Below are positions 8,645 through 18,403 of a DNA stretch of 51,467 nt, one piece after another. Both the position numbers and the translations under genes were made by a program. Below the pieces are notes generated by a model that saw only the letters and a program-made list of their open reading frames with translations, was not told the DNA's origin and searched no databases. The stretch's first letter is position 1. Each line of letters opens with the position of its first letter. Source of the DNA: Teichococcus vastitatis (GTDB taxonomy: Bacteria > Pseudomonadota > Alphaproteobacteria > Acetobacterales > Acetobacteraceae); contig NZ_QXGS01000019.1 in NCBI RefSeq assembly GCF_003604215.1, positions 1 to 51,467 of the forward strand. Direction: 5' to 3'.

Positions 8645-8955
8645 ACCTGGCCTCGGTACCTGCCTGAACGGCGGTACCGGATGCCGCCCTTCTTCCGCCA
8701 TCACGCCCGCCCTCACCAACATCGAAGCCGAGCAGGGCAGGCGGATGCGGCCGCGGCCAGCCAAGCACACTGGCCCGCCGGGGCTCCCCCCGGTCCGTGA
8801 CTGCCCCTGGTAGCGGAGCATGCCGGGCGGCAGCCATGCGGCGGCGAAGGTGTAGGTGTGATGCCGGCGGCCCGCCTGGAACAGGCGGAGGCCGACGGAT
8901 CGCCACCCAGATCGATCCCGCCTGATGCGCCCCCATCCGGCAACGCCGCGCCGTC
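8645..8955. other. Convergent intergenic gap with weak hairpin
   Basis: This 311-base stretch separates the 3' ends of dctM2 (plus) and the giant repeat-protein gene (minus). A 7-bp inverted repeat, CGGTACC-12-GGTACCG, lies at 8654-8679, ten bases past the dctM2 stop. It has no T-tract, so intrinsic termination is uncertain. No gene with recognisable features is present on either strand. Confidence 0.4.
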
Positions 8956-11900
8956 TCACGACCACGCGATCCGGTCGATCCGCGAGAAATCGACCTCCGT
9001 GCCGTCCGCGAAATGGATGTGGCCGGACACGGGCTGGTCGAAGGCCATGGCCTGGTCCTGGCTCAGGGTCACCGCGGCCGGCGTCTCGATCTCCAGGGTC
9101 CAGGTGCCGGCACCCGGCGCACCGGCGGCGACCAGCTCGATCTGGTCCGTCCAGGCGCCGGTGCCGCCATCGATGATGTCGTGCCCGCCGCCCGCGGAGA
9201 TCAGGAACAGATCCGCGCCGGTGCCGCCGGTCATGGTTTCGGAGGCTGCCGTGCCGACAAAACTGTGACCTTCCACCTCGTCCGGATTGGCGGCGCCCAC
9301 CGCCAGCGCCACGCTCTGCTGCGCCGATGCAGCGCCGCCACCATCCGTGAGCGTGACACTGATGGTGCGCGTGCCTGCGGACAAGGCGCCGGTGCTGTTC
9401 TCCAGCACCAGGGCCTGCAGAACGGCGGCATAGACGCCGGGAGTGGCAGGACCGCTGAGCCGAAGGATGCCGGTGCCGGCGTCATAGGCACCCCCCACCA
9501 CCTCGATGCCCGTATCGCCGATCATCAGGCGGCCGTTCTGGCTGGCGAGGGCGAAGCCCGCGAGATCCAGCTGGTCTCCCTCCAACGCGCCAGCAAGGAT
9601 GATGGTGGCCCCCGCGAGCACCGTGCTGTCGACGTCCGACGCCTGGGCGCCACCCAGCGCGGGAGTGGAATCACTGCCCGCCGCGCCATGAATCGCCGTG
9701 GCAAGCTCCAGCACCGGCGCATCGCTCACGGCCGTCATGGTCAGCCTGAAGGAAGCGGAGACGCCGGCCACGCCGCCCGATCCGGCTTCCTGTGCCGTGG
9801 CCTGGGCGGAAAGGATCACGCTGCCGTTCCAGTGGGCGGCGGGCATGATCTCGAGGCCCGGCAGGTCCTCACCCGACACGCGCCACTGACCGTTCCCCAG
9901 CGCTTCGCCGCGATTCAGGCTGAAGCCCTCCGGCAGGCCGCCGAGCGTGACGGACAGATGCTCCGAGCCGTCGAGATCCACCAGCATGGCCCGGAGGTCG
10001 AGCGGCAGGCGAACATCCTCGGTGCCCGCGAGGTCCTTCACCACCAGCAGCGGCGTGTCGGCCACGCCGGTCACGCTGACCTGGAAGCTGGCCCGGCTGG
10101 TGGCCACCGCGCCATTGCCGGTTTCCCGGGCATAGGCCAGCAGCGTCAGCGCCATGGTGCCGTCCCAGTCGGCCGGCGGCATCAGGGTCAGGCCCGGGAG
10201 CTGAGCGGCGGTCAACGTCCAGCTGCCATCGCCATTGTTGAGACCGGCGGACAGGCGGGCGCCCGTCGGCAGCCCTTGCAGCACCACGGACAGCACTTCG
10301 GACCCATCGGTATCCGCCAGGGCGGCGGCGAGGTCGAGCCGCACGGGCTGGTCTTCCGGCGTGGCGGCGTCCGCCACGCTGACCATGGGCGCATCCGCCA
10401 CCGCGGCCACCGGCAGCACCAGCGTGCGCGTGGTGGTGCGGGTGTCGCCATTGGCGGCTTCCCGCACCGTGGCTTCCACCGTCACCTGCAGCGCCGCATC
10501 GGAGTCGGCGGGCGGCACCATGGCCAGATCCGCTAGCCGCGCCGGGTCCGCCGCCCAGCGGTTGCCACCCAGCGCCGTGATGCCCGTCCCCGCGAGGCTC
10601 GCCCCGGGCGACAGGGTGAGCACCACGCCCAGGAGGGATTCGCTGCCATCCGTGTCGCCCAGGGCGATGCTCAGCCGCAGCGGCACGGCCGCGTCCTCCG
10701 CGGCCGCACCCGGCGCGGCGGCAATGATGGCCTCGTCCGCGACGGCGGCCACCTCGATGCGCAGAGTGGCCGGGGCCGCTTCCGCCATGCCGCCCGTTGC
10801 CTCGGCGGCGATGCCGTGCACGGTGAGGCTGATGACGCCGCTGAGATCGGCGGGCGGCATCAGGCGCAGGCCGGCCAGCTCATCGGGGCTGAGCACCCAA
10901 TCGCCGGTCAGCGGATCCTGCTGCCCGGCGGAAAGGGTGGCGCCCGGCGGTACCCCCGCGATGCGGATGCCTAGCGCTTCGAAGCCGCCGTCATCATTGG
11001 CGCTGGTCAGGGTGATGACCAGCGGCACGCCGGCGTCCTCGCGGGTGGCGGCATCCACCACGCCCAGCAGCGGGATCTGGGCGGTGGCGGGACCCGAGCC
11101 CGGATCTGCCGCACCGCCGCCTCCGGCCGCTTCGGCCACCGTCACGACGAGGCTTTCCGTCCGCAGGGCGGCGTCTCCGTCATGTTCGCTGGCCTTGGCC
11201 GTGACGCGCAGGGCGAAGCTGCCGGCGAAGCCCGCGGGCGGCAGGATGGAAAGGCCCGCCAAGGCTGCCACGGGCACGCGCCAGACCCCCTCACCGGCCG
11301 GCACGCCGGAGGACAGCACGGCGCCCGCCGGCACGTCCCGCACCCAGACGTGCAGCGTTTCCGATCCGTCCCCGTCGGCGAGGGACGCGGCGATGTGCAG
11401 CGGGATGCCGGCCGGCGACGCCTCGGTACCGCTGCGCCCGACGCCGATGGAGTCGGTGAGCGTGAGAACCGGCATGTCCGCAATGCCGGCGGGATCCACC
11501 GTGACCACGCCACCGATCTGCCGCCGCACGCCGCCGGTGTCCTCGACGGTCATGCTGAGGCGCAGCGTCACGGCCGCGTCGTCATTTGCCGGGAGTTGCA
11601 GGGTCACGCCGTGCATCCGGGCGACGCTGACATGGTACGTGCCATCTTCCGCGGCGGTCACCACGCTGGTGTCGGCCAGGCGCAGCACCGCCCCCGGCGG
11701 CACGCCGCGGATCAGGATCTCGCCCGTCAGGCGCTCGGACCCGTCGCGGTCGGTCAGGCCGGGATCGAGACGGAGGAGCACCGGCCGATCCTCGGAGCCG
11801 CCCATGGTGCCCCAGTTGCCCGAGCTGCCGTCCAGCCCGCCCACGGCCGGCATGTCCACCACGGCCCCGACCTGCACCGCCAGGGTGGCGGTGCCGCGTG

Positions 11901-14900
11901 CCTGGCTGCCGCCGCGCTGTTCCTGGGTCACGGCCGTGACGGTGAGCAGGATGCTGCCGGCGAAATCCGGAGGCGGGCGGAGCACGGCCACCGCGGCTTC
12001 CGCCGCGGTGAGGGACCAGGCTCCCGGCCCATGATAGGTGCCGGTGGAAAGGGTGGCGCCGGGCGGCAGGCCGGAGACCAGGAAGCTCAGCCGCTCCGAG
12101 CCATCCGCGTCCGGCATGATGGCGCCGATCCGCAGCGGAATGCTTCCGTCCTCCGCCCCGGCTGCCGTGAGGTTGGCGGGCAGCGGCGCATCGGCCACGC
12201 CCCGCACCGTCACCGGCAGGTCCACCGGCGTGCTCTCGGCCTTGCTGCCATTGACTTCCACGCTGATGGCGGAGACGCGCAGGATGATGTCGTCATCGGA
12301 CTGCGCCGGCGGCGTGATGGTGAGGCCGGCGATCTGTCCGGGCTGCACGAGGATGCTGCCATCGGCCTGCCGCGCCAGCACGAGGCCGCCCGCGCGCACC
12401 ATGGCGCCGGCCGGCACATCGGACAGCCGCAGCGCGGAGATGCGCTCGGACCCGTCGGTATCGGTCGGCAAGGCGGTGATGTTGAGCGGGATCGCGGTGT
12501 CTTCATTGCCGATCGCGGCCACCGCCTTCACCAGCGGCGCGTCGGCCACCGCCGCGACTTCGACGGTGAAGCTGCGGGTCACCGTCGAGGTGCTGTTGTT
12601 GTTGTCATGTGCGGTGGCCTGCAGCTTCAAGGTCAGGCTGCCCGCGAAATCCGGCGTCGGCGTGAAAGCGAGGCCGGGCAGGTCCGCGGGGTTCACGGTC
12701 CAGCTTCCATCCGTCTGGCGCTTGCCATGCGAGAGGCTCGCGCCAGGCGGAACTCCCAGCACCTTGAGGGTCAGCGTTTCCGAGCCGTCCAGATCGGTCA
12801 GGGCGGCAGAAAGGTTGAGCGGAATGACGGCGTCCTCCAGCCCGGCCGCCCTGGCCGCCGTGACCGCGGGAGCATCGGCCCGTGCGTTCACCGCCACGCT
12901 GTTGGAGCCGGTGACCACCCGGCTGACGGTGACGCCGTTGCCGGTGTCCGTCAGCGTTGCGGTCAGGGTGAGGGCGAAGTCCTTGTCGCTGTTGTGCGGC
13001 GGGATGATGCTGATCCGCCCAGCCCTGAGATCGCTGGTCGAGACTTCCCAGCAGCCCGGAGCGATCTGCGTGCCCGCGGTGAGCATGGCGCCGGCCGGCA
13101 CGCCGGCGATCTGCGTCACCGCCGACCATTGCTCGGAACCGTCCGCATCCGGCGTGGAGAAGCTCGGGCGCAGCACGATGACGGTGTCTTCCGTTCCGCT
13201 GGCACGGCCGGTGATGCTGCCAGGGTCCGCCACCGGATTGAGGCTGACGGTGAAGCTGGCGGCGCTGGACGCGGCGGGCTTGCCGTCCCGTCCTTCGGTG
13301 GCGATGGCGCTCAGCGTCATGGTGAAGCTGCCGGAGAACTGTGCCGGCGGCGCCATCGACGCGCTACCGAGCTGCGCGGGCGTGAACAGCCAGGTGCCGT
13401 CCGCCTGGCGCGTGCCGGCGCTGAAGCTGGCGCCTGCCGGCACGCCGCTGAGCACGAAGCTCAGGCTTTCCGAGCCATCGGTGTCCCGCAGGGCGCCACC
13501 CAGCCCGCTCAGCGGCAACAGCGTGTCCTCCCGGCCCTGGAGGTTCCGCACCGTCACCGCGGGGGCATCCGCCACGGCGGTGACGACAACCATGTGGCTG
13601 CCAATCACGGTCTTGCTGTCTTCGGCGCCGTTGCCGCGGTCGGTCACCACGCCGGAGATGGTGAGCGCGATGTCGGCATCGCTGTTGGCCGGCGGGGTGA
13701 TGGTGATCCGGCCGTTGCGCAGGTCATCGGTCGCCACGCGCCAGATGCCCGGCGCGATCATCGTGCCGCTGCTCAGCACGGCCCCGACCGGAACGCCGGA
13801 AACCTCCACGATGGCGCCAAAGGTTTCCGAGCCGTCCCCATCCGGGTTGAAGCAATCGGGGCGCAGCACGATGGCGGTGTCTTCCGCACCGGTCGAGGTA
13901 CCGGTGATGGTGCCGCCATCCACCACCGGATTGAGGCTGACGGTGAAGCTGGCAGCGCTGGACGCGGCGGGCTTGCCGTCCCGCCCCTCGGTGGCGATGG
14001 CGCTCAGCGTCATGGTGAAGCTGCCGGAGAACTGTGCCGGCGGCGCCATCGACGCGCTGCCGAGCTGCGCGGGCGTGAACAGCCAGGTGCCGTCCGCCTG
14101 GCGCGTGCCGGCGCTGAAACTGGCGCCTGCCGGCACGCCGCTGAGCACGAAGCTCAGGCTTTCCGAGCCATCGGTGTCCCGCAGGGCGCCACCCAGCCCG
14201 CTCAGCGGCAACAGCGTGTCCTCCCGGCCTTCGAAGTTCCGCACCGTCACCGCGGGGGCATCCGCCACGGCGGCCACCTCGATCCCCTGGGTGCCGGTCA
14301 CCAGGCGGCTCACGGAAAGCATGCCCGCCTCGTCCGTGACAAGGGTGCCGAAGGTGACAGTGAAATCATCGTCGCTGTTGGCCGGCGGGCGGATGCTGAT
14401 CTGCCCTGCCTGCAGCGCGGTGGTGGGCACCTGCCACACGCCCGGCGAGGTTTCGCTGCCCATGTTCAGCAGCGCGCCGGCGGGCAGGCCCGAGATGGTG
14501 GTGACCGCCGCCCAGGTTTCGGAACCGTCGGCATCCATGTCGAGAAAGGCCGGGGAGAGGCCGATCCAGCCATCCTCCCGGCCTGCGGTCGGTCCGCTGT
14601 TGATGGCCGCATCCACCGCCGCTTCGAAGCTGACGCTGAAGCTGGCCGCCTGCGTACTGCTGTCGCCATTCGCCGGCTCCGTGGCCGTGCCACGCAGTGT
14701 CAGCGTGAAGCTGCCGGCGAAATCCCGCGGCGGAAGCAGCGACGCCCCCGCCAGTTCGGCCGGGCTCAGCACCCAGCTGCCATCCGCCTGATGGCTGCCG
14801 GCGCTGAGGCTGGCACCGGCGGGAAGGCCGCTCAGCACGAAGCCGAGCGTTTCGGACCCATCATCGTCCCGCAACGCGCCACCGATCCCCGTCAGCGGCA

Positions 14901-17034
14901 GCGGCGTGTCTTCCCGGCCGTGCAAGGCCTGAACGGTGAGCAGCGGCGTGTCCGCCACGGCGCGCACCGGGACAACCACATCCGCCTCGGTGACGCGGCT
15001 GTCCTCGGTGCCGTCCATGCTGGTGACGGCGAAGGTCAGGCGGAGAGTGGCGCCGCTGTCAGGCGGCGGCCGCACGGAGAGCGTGCCGGAGCGGAACGCT
15101 TCCAGCGGCACCTCCCACACGCCCGGGGCGGTTTCCGATCCGTGCGAGAGCAGCGCTCCTGACGGCAGGCCCCGCACGGTCAGCACGGGAGCGAAGCGCT
15201 CGGAACCATCGATGTCGGTCAGTGCCAAGGTGCCGCGCAACGGGATCCAGCTGTCCTCGGCACCCTCGCCGTCGGCGACCAGCGCCACCGGGTCGGCCAC
15301 CGCGCGCAGCTGCACGGAAAACGGCACCTCCGTGACGGCGATGTCGCCATTGGCCTCCCGCGCGGCGGCGCGCAGGGTCAGCTGCAGCATGCCGGCCTGA
15401 TCGGCGGGAGCGGCCAGGCTCAGGCCGGAGAGTTGGGCGGAGGACAGCAGCCAGGAGCCGTCCACCTGGCGTGCACCGGCCGAGAGCGTGGCGCCGGCCG
15501 GCACCCCGAGCAGCTGCACGGACAAGGATTCCGATCCGTCCGTGTCCCGCAGGGCGGCGGAAAGGTCGAGGATAACGGGCTGGTCCTCCAGCCCGGCGGC
15601 GTCGGTGGCCGATGCCGAGGGAGCATCGGCCACCGCCGCCACTCGCACCTGCAGCGGTTCCGCCACCACCGCGAGCGCATCGGGGCCGTCCCGCACCGCG
15701 GCTTCCAGCCGCAGATGGATTGTGGCGTCGCTGTTGACGGGGGGGCGGATGGCCACACGCCCGGCGGCCAACTCGGCCTGATCCACCGCCCAGCTGCCGT
15801 TGCCCAGCGCCCGCCCCTGGGACAGCATGGCATCCGCGGGCACGCCATGCACCAGCACCTGACCGTCCCAGAATTCCGAGGGGTCCAACGGTGTGCCGAA
15901 TGCAGCCTGCAAGGTGATCCACTGGTCCTCGCTGCCCGCCGCGAGGCCGGCCAGAACCGCGCCGTCCACCACGGGCGCCACCTGCACGGAGAAACGCGCG
16001 TCGCTGGCGACGATGCCGCCACTGCTGTCCTGGGCGGTGGCGCGAAGCGTAAGTTCCAGGCTGCCCGAGAAATCCTGCGGCGGCGTGATGCTGAGCCCGG
16101 CCAGCTCCCCCAGGGCCAGCTGCCACGAGCCATCCGCCTGGGCGGAGCCGGCGGACAATGTGGCGCCCTCGGGCAGGCCGAGGATGCTGATCGTGACCGC
16201 CTCGCCCTGTTGTTCCGCGGCCAGCGAGACGGACAGGTCCAGCGCGATGGCCATGTCCTCGCGCCCGGATACCGACCCGGCAGCCACTTCCGGGGGCGGC
16301 CCCGATGCGGGTGGCTCTGGTGCCGGTGGCTCTGGTGCCGGTGGTGGCACCGCAGGTTCCGGCTCGGCGATATCCACAGGCTCGCCGGAGGCGTCCTCCG
16401 GAACCGGTGTCTTCAGGGGAGGCGCACCCTCCGGCTCTGGCATCGCCGGAATGGCTGGCGCGGGCGCGGCAGCAGGTCCGGGCGGAGCCGCTGCCGCCGC
16501 GGCATCGCCGTTCTGCTGATCGCCCCGGCCTTCGCGGCGGCCATTCCCGCTCACCCGGCTTACCGGCGGAGGCATGTCCGGCAGCGTGGCCGGATGACGA
16601 TCGGGGAGAGTCGTTTCCCCGCCATTGTCGGCCGGTGCGTCGGCCGAGCCCGTCACGGTGTCCGCGGCAACGGGCAGGATGAGGGGAGGAGGGGATGTTC
16701 GCGCCCTGGCCGGAACCGCGCTGCCACCCGGCTCCGCCAGTTCCGGAGTGGAAACGGGCTGTGCGGCCATCTCCGGTTCCACCAGCGGGAGGGCCGCGGC
16801 GATTGCGGCATCGGGCGCAGCGGCCAGATCGGCACCGCTGTTCGGGGCACCGCCCGCGCGGCCCTGGGCCCCCGCCAGGCCATCCGCCGCCACGGTGCCG
16901 CCCGCCAGGGTGCTGCTGCCCGCGCCGTCGCCGGGCACGAGCATGCGCTGCACCGCGCGCAAGGCGCGCAACGCTTCCTCGTCCACCGCCGAGGATTCGA
17001 GAGGCAGCGAGGCGGAAGGGGCCGGATCTGTCAT
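8956..17034 (-). CDS. Giant tandem-repeat protein exported by type I secretion (adhesin-like)
   Basis: This 2692-residue protein has no N-terminal signal peptide. Residues 1 to about 255 are low-complexity, rich in Ala, Pro and Glu (EPEPAVPPPAPEPPAPEPP). From about 255 to 2400 there are 19 tandem cadherin/Ig-like repeats of roughly 105-120 residues. Each opens with a G-x-E-D-x-x-(I/L)-x-L motif and contains DxDGSE, GVPAGAxLSAG, a W-containing strand and PPxxxxG/SD. Two subtypes alternate over most of the array, so the real period is about 230 residues. A different cadherin-like domain follows. The C-terminus (residue about 2590 on) has MTGGTGADLF and GGGHDIIDGG, RTX-like calcium-binding repeats typical of type I substrates. 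It is the last gene of the cassette, 7 bases after the HlyD-type adaptor. A surface or released adhesin is likely; no catalytic domain was seen. Confidence 0.85.
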   Translation of the reverse strand: MTDPAPSASLPLESSAVDEEALRALRAVQRMLVPGDGAGSSTLAGGTVAADGLAGAQGRAGGAPNSGADLAAAPDAAIAAALPLVEPEMAAQPVSTPELAEPGGSAVPARARTSPPPLILPVAADTVTGSADAPADNGGETTLPDRHPATLPDMPPPVSRVSGNGRREGRGDQQNGDAAAAAAPPGPAAAPAPAIPAMPEPEGAPPLKTPVPEDASGEPVDIAEPEPAVPPPAPEPPAPEPPASGPPPEVAAGSVSGREDMAIALDLSVSLAAEQQGEAVTISILGLPEGATLSAGSAQADGSWQLALGELAGLSITPPQDFSGSLELTLRATAQDSSGGIVASDARFSVQVAPVVDGAVLAGLAAGSEDQWITLQAAFGTPLDPSEFWDGQVLVHGVPADAMLSQGRALGNGSWAVDQAELAAGRVAIRPPVNSDATIHLRLEAAVRDGPDALAVVAEPLQVRVAAVADAPSASATDAAGLEDQPVILDLSAALRDTDGSESLSVQLLGVPAGATLSAGARQVDGSWLLSSAQLSGLSLAAPADQAGMLQLTLRAAAREANGDIAVTEVPFSVQLRAVADPVALVADGEGAEDSWIPLRGTLALTDIDGSERFAPVLTVRGLPSGALLSHGSETAPGVWEVPLEAFRSGTLSVRPPPDSGATLRLTFAVTSMDGTEDSRVTEADVVVPVRAVADTPLLTVQALHGREDTPLPLTGIGGALRDDDGSETLGFVLSGLPAGASLSAGSHQADGSWVLSPAELAGASLLPPRDFAGSFTLTLRGTATEPANGDSSTQAASFSVSFEAAVDAAINSGPTAGREDGWIGLSPAFLDMDADGSETWAAVTTISGLPAGALLNMGSETSPGVWQVPTTALQAGQISIRPPANSDDDFTVTFGTLVTDEAGMLSVSRLVTGTQGIEVAAVADAPAVTVRNFEGREDTLLPLSGLGGALRDTDGSESLSFVLSGVPAGASFSAGTRQADGTWLFTPAQLGSASMAPPAQFSGSFTMTLSAIATEGRDGKPAASSAASFTVSLNPVVDGGTITGTSTGAEDTAIVLRPDCFNPDGDGSETFGAIVEVSGVPVGAVLSSGTMIAPGIWRVATDDLRNGRITITPPANSDADIALTISGVVTDRGNGAEDSKTVIGSHMVVVTAVADAPAVTVRNLQGREDTLLPLSGLGGALRDTDGSESLSFVLSGVPAGASFSAGTRQADGTWLFTPAQLGSASMAPPAQFSGSFTMTLSAIATEGRDGKPAASSAASFTVSLNPVADPGSITGRASGTEDTVIVLRPSFSTPDADGSEQWSAVTQIAGVPAGAMLTAGTQIAPGCWEVSTSDLRAGRISIIPPHNSDKDFALTLTATLTDTGNGVTVSRVVTGSNSVAVNARADAPAVTAARAAGLEDAVIPLNLSAALTDLDGSETLTLKVLGVPPGASLSHGKRQTDGSWTVNPADLPGLAFTPTPDFAGSLTLKLQATAHDNNNSTSTVTRSFTVEVAAVADAPLVKAVAAIGNEDTAIPLNITALPTDTDGSERISALRLSDVPAGAMVRAGGLVLARQADGSILVQPGQIAGLTITPPAQSDDDIILRVSAISVEVNGSKAESTPVDLPVTVRGVADAPLPANLTAAGAEDGSIPLRIGAIMPDADGSERLSFLVSGLPPGATLSTGTYHGPGAWSLTAAEAAVAVLRPPPDFAGSILLTVTAVTQEQRGGSQARGTATLAVQVGAVVDMPAVGGLDGSSGNWGTMGGSEDRPVLLRLDPGLTDRDGSERLTGEILIRGVPPGAVLRLADTSVVTAAEDGTYHVSVARMHGVTLQLPANDDAAVTLRLSMTVEDTGGVRRQIGGVVTVDPAGIADMPVLTLTDSIGVGRSGTEASPAGIPLHIAASLADGDGSETLHVWVRDVPAGAVLSSGVPAGEGVWRVPVAALAGLSILPPAGFAGSFALRVTAKASEHDGDAALRTESLVVTVAEAAGGGGAADPGSGPATAQIPLLGVVDAATREDAGVPLVITLTSANDDGGFEALGIRIAGVPPGATLSAGQQDPLTGDWVLSPDELAGLRLMPPADLSGVISLTVHGIAAEATGGMAEAAPATLRIEVAAVADEAIIAAAPGAAAEDAAVPLRLSIALGDTDGSESLLGVVLTLSPGASLAGTGITALGGNRWAADPARLADLAMVPPADSDAALQVTVEATVREAANGDTRTTTRTLVLPVAAVADAPMVSVADAATPEDQPVRLDLAAALADTDGSEVLSVVLQGLPTGARLSAGLNNGDGSWTLTAAQLPGLTLMPPADWDGTMALTLLAYARETGNGAVATSRASFQVSVTGVADTPLLVVKDLAGTEDVRLPLDLRAMLVDLDGSEHLSVTLGGLPEGFSLNRGEALGNGQWRVSGEDLPGLEIMPAAHWNGSVILSAQATAQEAGSGGVAGVSASFRLTMTAVSDAPVLELATAIHGAAGSDSTPALGGAQASDVDSTVLAGATIILAGALEGDQLDLAGFALASQNGRLMIGDTGIEVVGGAYDAGTGILRLSGPATPGVYAAVLQALVLENSTGALSAGTRTISVTLTDGGGAASAQQSVALAVGAANPDEVEGHSFVGTAASETMTGGTGADLFLISAGGGHDIIDGGTGAWTDQIELVAAGAPGAGTWTLEIETPAAVTLSQDQAMAFDQPVSGHIHFADGTEVDFSRIDRIAWS
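13231..14273. repeat. Near-identical 350-bp direct repeat within the giant gene
   Basis: Two copies, at 13231-13580 and 13924-14273, are 693 bases apart (231 codons) and differ at only a few bases. They encode repeat units 9 and 7 of the protein, both carrying GVPAGASFSAGTRQADGT. The intervening subtype-B units are not nearly as similar. This pattern suggests a recent two-unit duplication followed by divergence, or gene conversion between A-type units. Such a repeat could recombine and change protein length. Confidence 0.85.
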
Positions 17035-17041
17035 GGGGGTC

Positions 17042-18403
17042 TCAGCGCTCGTGGAAGGACGCTGCCATCGCCGAGTAGATCGGCTTCAGCAGGTACTGGA
17101 GCACCGTCTTGGCACCCGTCGTGATATCCGCCTGCACGGTCATGCCGGCCGTGAGGCGCGCCAGGCGCGGGTCCTGCCCCACATGCTGCTGGCTCAGCGC
17201 GATGCGCGCGCGGTAGTGCGGCTGCTTCTGCTCATCCAGGAAGGTGCCGGCGGAGATCCGCTCCACCTGGCCGGACACGGTGCCGAAACGGGCATAATCG
17301 AAGGCCTGCACCTTGAGGTTCACCGGCTGGCCCGCGGCAATGAAGCCGATGTCGCGCGGCGAGAGCCGCACATCCGCGACCAGCGGTGCGTCCTGCGGCA
17401 TGATCTCCGCCACCACTCCGCCGGGCGGCACCACCGTGCCCGCCCGATGCACCGCCAAGCCGCGCAGGATGCCGCCGATGGGCGCGCGCAGCACCGTGCG
17501 CTCCGCCCGGTCCTCCAGGCGGCGCACTGCCTCAGCGGTTTCCGCCGTTTCAAGCGCCACCCGGGCGGCTTCCTGGCGGGCCTCGTCCGCGGCGGTGGAT
17601 TGCAGCTCGACGATGCGCGCATCCACTTCCGCCAGGGCGCGCTGGGTGGAGACGTGCTGCCCGGCCAGCCGGTCCCGCTCAGCCGCCGCGGCCATCAGCA
17701 TGCGCCGCGCTTCCAGCACCGCGATCCGGGTGGTCAGGCCGCGGCGCGCCAGCTCCTCGCGCGTCACGAGTTCCCGGCTGTGCAGCGCCACCTGCCGGTC
17801 CAGCGCCCGCACCTGCCCTTCCAGGGTGGTGAGGTCGTTGCGCCGCTGCGCCGCCTGTTCCCGCAACACCGCCCGCTTGTCCGCGAGCGCGCGCAGGCGG
17901 GCTTCCAGCGCGGCGCGCTGCGGCGCCACGAAGACGCCGGTGCTGGGGAGCGGCATGGCCACGGCACTACCCTCTGCGGCGGCGGCGAGGCGTTGGGCCT
18001 GCAGCTGGAGGGATTCCAGCCGCAGCCGTGCCTGCCGCAGTTCCGTGTCCGCCGTGGCGCCGCTCATGCGCAGGATGGGCTGTCCCGGCGTGACCAGATC
18101 GCCCTCCTCGACCAGCACGGCGCTGACAATGCCGCCTTCCAGGTGCTGCACAGGCGCGGGCGCGGCGGCGGGCGCCATCTCACCCAGGCCGACGGCAATT
18201 TCCGGCACCCGGGTCAGGAAGGCCCAGACCAGCAAGGCCAGGAACGCCACGGCCGTGCCGAGCACCACCATGCGCTCCAGCCCATGCACCTTCACCTCCT
18301 CCAGCGCCAGCACATGGCTTTCCGGCCGCGGCTGGCGGCTGGCACGGGGAAGCGGCGGCAGGACCGAGGGAGCCGGCTGCGCCGGCGCAACGGAAAGGGT
18401 CAT
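17042..18403 (-). CDS. Type I secretion membrane-fusion (HlyD-family) adaptor
   Basis: This 453-residue periplasmic adaptor bridges the inner-membrane ABC exporter to an outer-membrane channel. Residues about 1-40 are cytosolic and proline-rich. One transmembrane helix follows (MVVLGTAVAFLALLVWAFL, about 45-63). Next come the lipoyl/barrel half-motif VQHLEGGIVSAVLVEEGDLV and a long Ala/Arg/Glu-rich coiled coil (about 115-290). The second lipoyl half is TVLRAPIGGILRGLAV, and the C-terminal beta-barrel contains RLTAGMTVQADITTGAKTVL, the HlyD C-terminal signature. The start overlaps the upstream ABC stop by four bases (ATGA), and the giant cargo gene follows after 7 bases. Co-translation of exporter, adaptor and cargo is therefore likely. 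No TolC-type gene is in the window. Confidence 0.93.
   Translation of the reverse strand: MTLSVAPAQPAPSVLPPLPRASRQPRPESHVLALEEVKVHGLERMVVLGTAVAFLALLVWAFLTRVPEIAVGLGEMAPAAAPAPVQHLEGGIVSAVLVEEGDLVTPGQPILRMSGATADTELRQARLRLESLQLQAQRLAAAAEGSAVAMPLPSTGVFVAPQRAALEARLRALADKRAVLREQAAQRRNDLTTLEGQVRALDRQVALHSRELVTREELARRGLTTRIAVLEARRMLMAAAAERDRLAGQHVSTQRALAEVDARIVELQSTAADEARQEAARVALETAETAEAVRRLEDRAERTVLRAPIGGILRGLAVHRAGTVVPPGGVVAEIMPQDAPLVADVRLSPRDIGFIAAGQPVNLKVQAFDYARFGTVSGQVERISAGTFLDEQKQPHYRARIALSQQHVGQDPRLARLTAGMTVQADITTGAKTVLQYLLKPIYSAMAASFHER

Noticed and set aside
8654-8679. Inverted repeat after dctM2 as an intrinsic terminator
   Set aside because: Stem is only 7 bp with a 12-base loop and no T-tract; kept only as a note in the gap entry.
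11182-15162. Very long plus-strand open frames (over 1300 and over 900 codons) opposite the giant repeat gene
   Set aside because: They mirror the repeats of the minus-strand gene, are His/Arg/Gln- or Ser/Pro-rich, lack domains, and arise from third-position GC bias.
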